From Cuniculiplasma sp. (GTDB lineage: Archaea > Thermoplasmatota > Thermoplasmata > Thermoplasmatales > Thermoplasmataceae): a DNA stretch of 16,167 nt. The DNA is taken from NCBI GenBank assembly GCA_023256455.1, contig JAGDXN010000005.1, positions 20,889 to 37,055 of the forward strand. The letters are read 5' to 3'. The position numbers and the translations under genes are program-made. A model generated the notes under the pieces. The model worked only from the letters and a program-made list of their open reading frames with translations, was not told the DNA's origin and made no database searches. How positions within the stretch are numbered: position 1 is the first letter of the stretch; each line of letters begins with the position of its first letter. This document shows positions 1-6,839 of this stretch, piece after piece.

Positions 1-327
1 TGGCTATTACCGGCCCTGAATAGTAAAATATTATGGCCTCTGAAACTGGAATCATTGAAACAGCGTAAAAGAGGAATACCCAATTTAGGGCCAGCAAAAT
101 ACCGGATAGGAATATGTATGGGTTTAGCAATTTTTTTAAGTCCTCAAAAAGATTCTTCCTTAAAAGGATCGCCAGAAGCAAGCCTGATATGAGAACCCTG
201 AAAAACACAAAAATTGGGGACGGCAGCGCGGACCAGAGGGCAAAAACAGGTATGGAACCCCATATTATGGTTGATGCCAGTATTTCTGTGAAGCCTTTTC
301 GAGCGTCCGGATAATCGATCTAACCAC
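1..327 (-). CDS. DMT/EamA-family membrane permease, 5' part only, apparent frameshift near start
   Basis: The minus strand encodes about 100 residues of a hydrophobic protein cut by the window edge. Residues such as ASTIIWGSIPVFALW, then an IFVFFRVLISGLLLAILL helix, then GILLALNWVFLFYAVSMIPV are typical of the first three transmembrane segments of drug/metabolite transporter (EamA) permeases, which export or import small solutes across the cytoplasmic membrane. The frame that carries this sequence is closed by TAG at 320-322 and has no ATG, GTG or TTG before the second helix. A GTG at 325-327 lies about 25 nt downstream of a TATA-like box but is in another frame. One additional A in the AAAA run (TTTT at 296-299 on the plus strand) would join the two and give a start VVRSIIRTLEKGFTEILAS. 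Either a sequencing/assembly error, a real indel, or a non-canonical start at 319 could explain this. Substrate unknown. Confidence 0.7.
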
Positions 328-347
328 CTAAATGACAGTTACCAATC

Positions 348-357
348 TTATAAATAT
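348..357 (-). promoter_or_regulatory. TATA-like box for the DMT permease
   Basis: The minus strand reads atatttataa here, centred about 25 nt upstream of the GTG at 327. That is the archaeal TATA-to-start distance expected for a leaderless message. Confidence 0.5.
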
Positions 358-373
358 TTTTTTTCAATTAGAC

Positions 374-403
374 AGGAAAAAGGCAGTATTTTCCTTCAGG
401 AAA
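374..403. repeat. Pair of overlapping, mutually exclusive short hairpins
   Basis: Bases 374-380 (aggaaaa) and 389-395 (ttttcct) are a perfect 7-bp inverted repeat with an 8-base loop. The right arm can instead pair as 390-394 with 399-403 around a ttca loop. The stretch lies between the DMT promoter and the tRNA. No gene was found in 358-548, and the purpose of the hairpins is unknown. Confidence 0.35.
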
Positions 404-505
404 TTAATTTATTGAGAGCACAATATGGAATCATTGCCTCAATACTGTAACGAAGTTTATGTTCCTGATTTCCAGATCTATTGAGATTTCTAAGCAACTC
501 TATAA

Positions 506-514
506 AGAAAAAAT
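506..514 (-). terminator. T-run after tRNA-Arg
   Basis: Downstream of the tRNA on the minus strand is an uninterrupted run of six T (508-513) inside a T/A-rich stretch. Such oligo-T tracts commonly end archaeal transcripts. No strong hairpin precedes it. Confidence 0.4.
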
Positions 515-548
515 AGATTTAAAAATTGGATCTATACCCAATAATTTA

Positions 549-622
549 CGGGCCCGCCGGGATTCGAACCCGGGTCTTCGGCTTCGAAGGCCATTAGGAT
601 ATCCTGGCTACCCCACGGGCCC
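549..622 (-). tRNA. tRNA-Arg, anticodon UCG
   Basis: The minus strand folds as a tRNA. The acceptor GGGCCCG pairs with CGGGCCC (7 bp), followed by discriminator G at 549. The D arm has a short 3-bp stem and GG in its loop. The anticodon loop is CTTCGAA, giving UCG (Arg, CGA codon and possibly CGG by wobble). The T arm is a 5-bp CCGGG/CCCGG stem closing TTCGAAT. The anticodon stem ATGGC/GCCGA has an A-A mismatch at its outermost pair and a T-G wobble next to it. CCA is not encoded and no intron is seen. It follows the kinase gene by about 20 nt on the same strand, so it may be transcribed from within or through that gene. Confidence 0.93.
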
Positions 623-642
623 ACAATTTAAACTGAGATATC

Positions 643-1416
643 TTAGTTCTTAATTATCTTCTCTATTCTATCAAGATCAGTTTCCCTGTCATCCCTTTTT
701 TCTACCAGGCATCTGGTTATGAGTTCATAAAGTGGAAGATCATTGAACCTTTCTATGCTCTTAATATCCTTTTTTAATTTTTCAGGTTTTCTCCCAGTGA
801 AGGCAATTGCGCCAAGAGAATATATGTCTGAATCTATATAGCAAACGCCTTCCCTTAACTGTTCCGGTGCAGAATACCCCTCTGTTCCAATTTTGCTGCC
901 CTTCATTTTAATCATATCAGTATCTGATGGCAGTCGTATGGATGTGCTGAAATCTATAATCTTTGGATTGATGTCAGGCATCATTATTATATTTGTACTG
1001 CTCAGGTCTCTGTGCACGATTCTATATTTTCTCAGATATTTTAAGGCACCAATCAACTTGACTGAGAGGTCCCTCGCCATTTCATATCCATAATCTTTCT
1101 CCTCCACATACTGTTTTAAACTGATACCATCAACCTTTTCCATAACCAGGAAAGGTTTGGATTGATATTCCCCGCTGTCCACATACTTCACGATATTTGG
1201 GTGTATGAGCAGCTTTAAGTTTTCAATTTCATTAATAACCTGATCATTAAGAGGATCATCTCGCATGGGGGCAAACTTCTTTGGAATCTTAACAACAACG
1301 GACCTTCCCTGTGAATCATACCCCTCAAGTATTTCTCCCATCCCACCACTGGCGAGAAATTTTTCTATTTTGTACGTGTCTCTGAAGCCCTTTATGCTGT
1401 CAATCTTGTTTTCCAT
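643..1416 (-). CDS. Hanks-type serine/threonine protein kinase (cytosolic, single domain)
   Basis: A 257-residue protein that is essentially one protein kinase domain and transfers phosphate from ATP to Ser/Thr of an unknown partner. Visible motifs in order are the glycine-rich loop ASGGMGEI (22-29), the ATP lysine VVVK (Lys43), a helix-C glutamate near 63-65, the catalytic loop HRDLSSTN (135-142, Asp137 and Asn142), the magnesium motif DFS in place of DFG (Asp155), GT-x-GYSAPEQ (177-186) and DSDIYSLGAIAFTG. All catalytic acids are present, so activity is expected. The usual catalytic-loop Lys two residues after Asp137 is Ser, as in some bacterial kinases. There is no transmembrane segment or sensor domain. 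It lies 40 nt downstream of the 867-residue STAND-like gene on the same strand, so a shared operon is likely. A weak TATA-like aaatttatc about 25 nt before the ATG could also serve it alone. Confidence 0.9.
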   Translation of the reverse strand: MENKIDSIKGFRDTYKIEKFLASGGMGEILEGYDSQGRSVVVKIPKKFAPMRDDPLNDQVINEIENLKLLIHPNIVKYVDSGEYQSKPFLVMEKVDGISLKQYVEEKDYGYEMARDLSVKLIGALKYLRKYRIVHRDLSSTNIIMMPDINPKIIDFSTSIRLPSDTDMIKMKGSKIGTEGYSAPEQLREGVCYIDSDIYSLGAIAFTGRKPEKLKKDIKSIERFNDLPLYELITRCLVEKRDDRETDLDRIEKIIKN

Positions 1417-1456
1417 TCTCTATCCGGATTACATCATGATAAATTTGATTATCGAT

Positions 1457-4060
1457 TCATTCTAAATTTTTCTGGATTTTTCTTATTAAATTAGAATCTG
1501 AGATTTTCTGGTTTAGCCTTATGATCTTATTTATCACATATTTTGCCCTGTCCTTCTCACCTCTCTTTAGGAGTTCCCGTGCAATGATATAATAGGGAAG
1601 AATAAGCATTGATGGCATCTTTTCTGCAATTTCATATTCATTTTTGAATTCGAAAGTTTCAAAATCCTCTGTTTCAGGGTTTTTACATATTAACATTGAC
1701 TCTCTCATAACCGATGTGTAAAGGGTGGTTTCATACTGGTTATCTTTTTCAATCCTATCTATTTCCCTTCTGAAAATCTCATCATCACCAAAATAAAGGT
1801 ATATCAGGGTTCTTGTAACACTGGCATATCTCAATGCAATCATATTGCGGTTTATTTTGGAAATATCCAGAGCAAAATCGGCTATTTTTATGGCCCTGTC
1901 TCTTTCATACATTATTATGGATCTTAAAATCATAAAGGTCATTATAATCGGGCCCCAGTCACCACTAACTCCACGAAGATCTTCCTCACTCAAATTCTCA
2001 ATCAGGGCCGATTTCTTAAGCGTATTCAGTTCCTCCACCATTTCTCCCAGCAAAACAATTTCAGGTGGCATCTCATTATTTTCATACATTTTCCTGATAT
2101 TTTCAACATGCCTTCTGGCATCCTTAAAATTTAACCTCACTGTGTCATAGATTGATAAAAAAGTTTCATATTCAAGCCTTAATGGAATAAAATTGATCAT
2201 CTCAACCATTTTTGTAAGGGGAAAGAGATAAAGTTCAACCTTCTCAAAGTCCCCAGTCAGGAAGTATAATTCAACGCCATTAATAACGGCTACAGCCCTG
2301 GAATATATATCATTTTCAATATAGCTTAGCCTTATTACCTCCTCCATATTGTCAATGGCTTCCCTTATCATTGCTTCCCTCTGATATATGATAATAAGAT
2401 TATTCCTGGCTGAAAGCTCTGTCTTTATCTTTCTGCACTTCCTGCTCAACTCAATGGATTTATTTAGATCTCTTTTTGCATCCTCAAATCTTGATTCTGT
2501 TATCTCAATTATTCCGGAAAGATTCAATATATCGGCAAAGGTTGCATCATTTATTTTTCCCTTGCCAGTAAATTCCTCAATTTCTCTCCTGGCTTCATTG
2601 TATTTTCCCCTGTTGACAAGAATGGATATCCTTAAGGCAATAATTTCCTGTATTTCAGGTTCAGGCAAACTGATCTTCAATGCCTCACTTATGAGTTCAT
2701 TGGTTGTTTCGTAATTTCCCAAACCGTAATTTATTTTAATTTTCATCCTGTACCATTTCAAGGGGTTCTCTTTCCTGTTATGCTCATTAAGGAATTTTTC
2801 CGCAAGGTCATACCTCTTCATGTCTATATAGAAGTGGGCGCAGAGAAACTCAACAGCCGATCTGTATTTCTCCTCCTTATTTGCCTTAAGCACATCTTCA
2901 AAAATTTTGGCCATTTTGTCCGGTGAACCGTGATGAAGGAGTATGTCATCATAATTTTCCCCTGCCATTCTGGCCAGTTCATTGAATTTTTTCAATCTGT
3001 ACAGGATAAATATGATCTTGTAAAGATCATCTTTGTTCAGGATCTGCTCATCCCAGATTTTTTTAATTATGCTATTTTTGTAGTCTTCATTTAACAGTTT
3101 TTCAACCATATCGTAAATGAATGTATTGGAGATCTTTGCAATTCCAGATTCAACCTGGTAGAGATGAAGCCCTAAAAATTTTTCCATTTCTACATTTTTA
3201 AATTCCGGGAAGGCCTTTATGATTCTTTCCAGAATTTCCATATTAAATTCCGGCCCAAGTGATCCTATGGCATAGAGAAATCTTATTTCCTCTGTGCTCA
3301 ATGATTTCAATATCTCTTCAATCCTGTCCTCAATGGCAGATGGTATGGGAAATTGCCTTATTAGCGATTGATTTAAATTACCTCTAGAATCGATAATGTA
3401 ATTTTGTTTATAATATTCAATGGCATCAAAGGCAACATCCAGATTCTTTCTGGACATTATCATGAGATCCCTTATGAACTCCGGGCTAAGATTCAACTTT
3501 GCATTTTTAAAAAGGGTTTTTGCATCGCCGTCAGTTACATCTTTAATTTTGATTATTTCTATATTCTGATTTATTTTGGAAAGTTCTCTCATGTTTTCCA
3601 TTCTGGATTTGCTTTGCTGGTTGTTTGGATCATTTATCATTATCCCTATAATCCTTATATTTGATTTACCCGAGGAATTTAATAGATACATCAGAAGGTT
3701 GAAGGTATCCTCTTCATATTTTTCTATATTTGAAAGGATCATTATGCAGTTTTCATCCCTTTTGAATATCTCGTCGATCTCATCCACGATCTGGCTTAGA
3801 TTCCTCAAATTAAATTTATTTTCAATGGTATTCAGAAGTTCGTTAAAAGGTTGAAATCTTACAATCTCTCCCCTTCCAAGGGTGAAATTGGCATATACTC
3901 TCTTCCTGGATTTATACGCCTCCCTTTCAATCATCCGAACTGTATTCTTAACTCCATGGTTAAAATCTGATGTAATGATTATTCCAAAGGATTTCTTACC
4001 TCCATTTATAAGACTAATTAAATAATCAATACCAAATATATAATTAAAGGAATTCTCCAT
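1457..4060 (-). CDS. Large AAA/STAND-like protein with degenerate nucleotide-binding motifs and C-terminal helical repeats
   Basis: An 867-residue cytosolic protein (882 if begun at GTG 4105). The N-terminal approximately 230 residues follow the AAA_16/STAND layout: FGIDYLISLINGGKKSFG where family members have a GRE-x-EL-like lead-in, IIITSDFNHGVKNT (27-40) at the Walker A position, RFQPFNELL (68-76), CIMILSNIEKYEEDTFNLL (105-123) at Walker B, then IRIIGIMIND. The Walker A Gly-Lys-Thr is broken to GVKNT and the Walker B acidic pair is Ser-Asn, so ATP hydrolysis is doubtful. A winged-helix-like part is probable around 240-320. From about 340 to the end it is almost all amphipathic helices with TPR-like spacing (for example RYDLAEKFLNE, GKYNEARREIEEF, SRFEDAKRDLNKSIEL), as in MalT/PknK-type sensors. 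ATG 4060 is preferred because a TATA-like box at 4086-4096 lies about 30 nt upstream, inside the longer GTG-started reading. Probable scaffold or sensor for the adjacent kinase (inference). Confidence 0.72.
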   Translation of the reverse strand: MENSFNYIFGIDYLISLINGGKKSFGIIITSDFNHGVKNTVRMIEREAYKSRKRVYANFTLGRGEIVRFQPFNELLNTIENKFNLRNLSQIVDEIDEIFKRDENCIMILSNIEKYEEDTFNLLMYLLNSSGKSNIRIIGIMINDPNNQQSKSRMENMRELSKINQNIEIIKIKDVTDGDAKTLFKNAKLNLSPEFIRDLMIMSRKNLDVAFDAIEYYKQNYIIDSRGNLNQSLIRQFPIPSAIEDRIEEILKSLSTEEIRFLYAIGSLGPEFNMEILERIIKAFPEFKNVEMEKFLGLHLYQVESGIAKISNTFIYDMVEKLLNEDYKNSIIKKIWDEQILNKDDLYKIIFILYRLKKFNELARMAGENYDDILLHHGSPDKMAKIFEDVLKANKEEKYRSAVEFLCAHFYIDMKRYDLAEKFLNEHNRKENPLKWYRMKIKINYGLGNYETTNELISEALKISLPEPEIQEIIALRISILVNRGKYNEARREIEEFTGKGKINDATFADILNLSGIIEITESRFEDAKRDLNKSIELSRKCRKIKTELSARNNLIIIYQREAMIREAIDNMEEVIRLSYIENDIYSRAVAVINGVELYFLTGDFEKVELYLFPLTKMVEMINFIPLRLEYETFLSIYDTVRLNFKDARRHVENIRKMYENNEMPPEIVLLGEMVEELNTLKKSALIENLSEEDLRGVSGDWGPIIMTFMILRSIIMYERDRAIKIADFALDISKINRNMIALRYASVTRTLIYLYFGDDEIFRREIDRIEKDNQYETTLYTSVMRESMLICKNPETEDFETFEFKNEYEIAEKMPSMLILPYYIIARELLKRGEKDRAKYVINKIIRLNQKISDSNLIRKIQKNLE

Positions 4061-4085
4061 AACTCTATGGCTTAAATAAATTCCA

Positions 4086-4096
4086 ATATAAATATT
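4086..4096 (-). promoter_or_regulatory. TATA-like box for the STAND-like gene
   Basis: The minus strand reads aatatttatat, centred about 30 nt before ATG 4060. It supports that ATG, with a leader of zero to a few bases, over GTG 4105, which sits upstream of the box. Confidence 0.5.
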
Positions 4097-4188
4097 ATGG
4101 TTCACCTATCTTTCATTTAATATCATGGAAAATCAGAGTTCTTTCTTTGAAATCTTAGTACAGAAACAATACGGTTTCATAGTATAAC

Positions 4189-4198
4189 CTAAATACTT
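4189..4198 (+). promoter_or_regulatory. TATA-like box for the M24 peptidase operon
   Basis: The sequence ctaaatactt is preceded by aac (a BRE-like purine context) and centred about 23 nt before ATG 4216, suggesting a leaderless transcript. The divergent STAND-like gene has its own box about 100 nt away, leaving a 155-nt divergent promoter region (4061-4215). Confidence 0.5.
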
Positions 4199-4215
4199 TT
4201 ACCACATTCTCAAAC

Positions 4216-5295
4216 ATGGGATACAAGAATTTGTTTAATTTTGCCAGGGAAGCAGAAGTGATTTTGATAATGAACGGAGGGGAAAACTCTCTGGATAAGA
4301 CCTTCAGATACATAACCCAATCAAATGGGGGGCTGTTTGAGAACTCCTTCATAATTGCAACACCCGAAAAGGCGACCATATATACATCCATACTTGAAGA
4401 GGAAACCGCAAGGAATACGGGACTTGATGTCAAAATATTTCATGGAAGGAGAGAATTTGAAGATATGATGAAATCTGCCCTTGCAAATAGCAATACTGTG
4501 GGCCTGAACTATTCCTCCCTCTCCCTTGAAAACTACAAGACCCTTCTCAGAATTATTCCAGATAAGGAATTTGTAGATGTTTCAGTTTCCATTTTAGAGT
4601 CCAGGAAAATAAAGGATAGCAATGAAATAAAAAACCTCAAGGAGGCTGCAAAAATAGCAAGTGAGTCCATAGAAAAGGTTTATTCATCCCTCAGGGAAGG
4701 CATGACCGAGAAGGAGGTCGCTGCACTTGTTGTATATGAAATGATGAGGAACGGTGCGGATGGGCCATCCTTCTCCACCATAGTTGCATTTGGAGAAAAC
4801 TCATCCCAGCCCCACTATTCTCCCGGGGACAGGAAGTTAAAAAAAGGGGATGTGGTATTGATCGATTATGGGGCACTTTATAATGGATACTGCTCAGATG
4901 TGACAAGAACTGCAGCCTTCGGAAAGGCAAGCGATGAGGCAAGGGAGGTTTATTCCATAGTTTACAGGGCTCAGCAAGAAGCAATGAAATTAATAAGGGA
5001 AAACGTCAATGGAAAGGATGTGGACCTGAAGGCAAGAAACATAATAGATTCAACAAAATACAAGGACACATTCATCCATTCCCTTGGGCATGGAATAGGT
5101 CTGGATGTTCACGATCATGCTGCCCTTTCACCCAATATAGACTTCCCATTGAAGGAAAACATGGCAGTGACAGATGAGCCAGGAATATATCTTCCAGGTA
5201 AGTTCGGTGTGAGAATCGAGGATGATGTGATCGTGAAGAAGGACGGTTTTGAGCTCATATCTGGAGGAGCACCTAAGGAAATAAGGGAAATATGA
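4216..5295 (+). CDS. M24-family metallopeptidase (Xaa-Pro aminopeptidase/dipeptidase type)
   Basis: A 359-residue cytosolic enzyme expected to cleave the bond before a penultimate proline in short peptides, using two divalent metal ions. Residues 1-125 form a creatinase-type N-terminal domain and 130-359 the pita-bread catalytic domain. The five metal ligands are visible: Asp217 in IDYG, Asp228 in CSDVTRT, His292 in SLGHGIGL, Glu321 in TDEPGIY and Glu335 in GVRIEDD. His200 (QPHY) and His300-region VHDH match the family's substrate-binding histidines. Length is normal for archaeal PepQ/PepP-like proteins. The last codons overlap the next gene by 4 nt (ATGA), indicating translational coupling. 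Methionine aminopeptidase is unlikely because of the creatinase N-domain. The exact substrate (dipeptides versus longer peptides) cannot be read from sequence. Confidence 0.92.
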   Translation: MGYKNLFNFAREAEVILIMNGGENSLDKTFRYITQSNGGLFENSFIIATPEKATIYTSILEEETARNTGLDVKIFHGRREFEDMMKSALANSNTVGLNYSSLSLENYKTLLRIIPDKEFVDVSVSILESRKIKDSNEIKNLKEAAKIASESIEKVYSSLREGMTEKEVAALVVYEMMRNGADGPSFSTIVAFGENSSQPHYSPGDRKLKKGDVVLIDYGALYNGYCSDVTRTAAFGKASDEAREVYSIVYRAQQEAMKLIRENVNGKDVDLKARNIIDSTKYKDTFIHSLGHGIGLDVHDHAALSPNIDFPLKENMAVTDEPGIYLPGKFGVRIEDDVIVKKDGFELISGGAPKEIREI

Positions 5296-6836
5296 GGGAA
5301 ATGGAAACTTACAGACCAGAAGTATATTCCACAAAGTATGTAGCCTCCTCATCCAGCATCTATTCATCCCTTTCGGGTGCAAGGATCCTGAAAGAAGGTG
5401 GAACGGTCGGGGATGCAGCCATATCCATGAGCGCAGTCCTGGCAGTGACCCAGAACAATCTGTGCGGCCTTGGAGGTGATTCTTTCATAATGGGAAGATC
5501 CGGGGAAGATATATTTGTCATTAATGGTTCGGGAAAATCCTCAAGGAACGCAAGGGCAGATATTTTCCTTGATAAGGGTTTGAAAAATATACCGGGCAGA
5601 GGCCCCTTAAGTGCCATCAATGTTCCAGGTCTTGTTAAATCATGGATAGATCTTTGGAAAAGGAATGGAACCATGGAGTTCAGGGATCTGCTGGCTGATG
5701 CAATAAATCTGGCAGAAAATGGATTTCCAGTCACACAAAATTATGTAAATTCAGTAAATGCCTCCTATTATGAGGGAATGGACAGTGAATGGATTAAAAT
5801 ATTCAATCCTGGAAAGATCAGGACAGGAGACTTATTGATTCAGAAAGATCTTTCCACAACGCTGAAAACCATATCAGAAGATCCAGAATCCTTTTACAGT
5901 GGAGAACTTGCTGATAAAATAGTTGAAGGTTTTCGTAATAAGGGGATAGTTATTGATGAAATCGATATGAAGGATCACAGAAGCTTGATGCAGAATCCAT
6001 TGCATGTTGATTTCTCTGGTCATACCATATATGAAACGCCACCAAACAGCCAGGGTTCAACCCTTCTTGTGTGGCTCAGGCTTTATGAGGAATATGGGCA
6101 GGGAAATTTAAGAAAATTCTTCAGGGCAGGCCTTGAATCTATGGAATTCAGAAGAAGTATGATCGGGGATCCTGAAATGTTCCAGTTAGATCAGTCATAC
6201 TTCAGCAGAGAAATGGGAAGAAATAAAAATACGGTATCTGGCATTTCAAATTACAGAGAAAAGGAGGATGGAGATACTACCTATTTTACGGTTGCAAACA
6301 GTGAAGGGGATATAATATCCATGATACAGAGCAACTATATGGGATTCGGTTCCCTTGTCATACCCTCAGGGACAGGCTTTATTATGCAAAACAGGGGCTC
6401 ATATTTTTCTCTGGATAGAAAAAACCATAACTTTCTGGAACCTCGAAAGAGAACATTTCATACACTTGGTGCATGCATTGGAATGAAAGATGGCCAGCCA
6501 GCCTTTTCTCTTGGGACCATGGGAGGGGATGTGCAGCCTCAGATTCATGCTCTCTTGATAAAAAATATTGTTGAAAATGATATGAAGGCACAGAGATCTG
6601 TTGAGGAGCCAAGGGCAATATTTCCAGGAACAATATATGAGTCCAATGACACCCTTTATTTTGAAGACGGTTTCAGGGGCGTTGAGGAAATCCAGGATCT
6701 TTTCAAATCTGTCAAAAAAATTCCATACGGTGATAGCAGATTCGGGCATGCACAGGCAATCAGGTTTCTCCAAAATGGTGTGCTGAACGGAGGGGCTGAC
6801 CTGAGGGGAGACGGTTATTCCATACCGGGGATGTAG
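5292..6836 (+). CDS. Gamma-glutamyltransferase-family Ntn hydrolase (GGT-like, probable cytosolic amidohydrolase)
   Basis: A 514-residue precursor expected to self-cleave before Thr329 (DGDTTYFTVANSEG), which then becomes the nucleophile of the small subunit. The N-terminal half has the family sequence GGTVGDAAISMSAVLAVTQN and LCGLGGDSFIM (35-67) and INVPGLVKSW (109-118). The small subunit has FGSLVIPSGTGFIMQNRGSYFSLD, KRTFHTL (386-392) and SLGTMGGDVQPQ (406-416). Known GGT uses an Arg in the large subunit and Glu/Asp in the NNEMDDF motif to hold gamma-glutamyl groups. Here those regions read INGSGKSSRN and MQNRGSYF, the pattern of the YwrD/HpxW-like branch, so gamma-glutamyl specificity is uncertain. 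No signal peptide, unlike periplasmic GGTs, so it probably acts in the cytosol beside the M24 peptidase it overlaps. A second ATG at 5301 is an alternative start. Confidence 0.88.
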   Translation: MREMETYRPEVYSTKYVASSSSIYSSLSGARILKEGGTVGDAAISMSAVLAVTQNNLCGLGGDSFIMGRSGEDIFVINGSGKSSRNARADIFLDKGLKNIPGRGPLSAINVPGLVKSWIDLWKRNGTMEFRDLLADAINLAENGFPVTQNYVNSVNASYYEGMDSEWIKIFNPGKIRTGDLLIQKDLSTTLKTISEDPESFYSGELADKIVEGFRNKGIVIDEIDMKDHRSLMQNPLHVDFSGHTIYETPPNSQGSTLLVWLRLYEEYGQGNLRKFFRAGLESMEFRRSMIGDPEMFQLDQSYFSREMGRNKNTVSGISNYREKEDGDTTYFTVANSEGDIISMIQSNYMGFGSLVIPSGTGFIMQNRGSYFSLDRKNHNFLEPRKRTFHTLGACIGMKDGQPAFSLGTMGGDVQPQIHALLIKNIVENDMKAQRSVEEPRAIFPGTIYESNDTLYFEDGFRGVEEIQDLFKSVKKIPYGDSRFGHAQAIRFLQNGVLNGGADLRGDGYSIPGM

Positions 6837-6839
6837 ATC

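Noticed and set aside
459..653. Open frame on the plus strand covering the tRNA region
   Set aside because: It reads across the antisense of a clear tRNA and has no family resemblance; the tRNA explains the sequence.
4125..4187. A 20-codon plus-strand frame (starting MENQSSFFEIL) between the divergent STAND-like and M24 genes
   Set aside because: It overlaps the M24 promoter, has no ribosome-binding site or well-placed TATA box, and is too short to judge.
4155..4433. Minus-strand open frame opposite the start of the M24 gene
   Set aside because: It lies within a gene with complete family motifs on the other strand; its composition looks like an antisense shadow.
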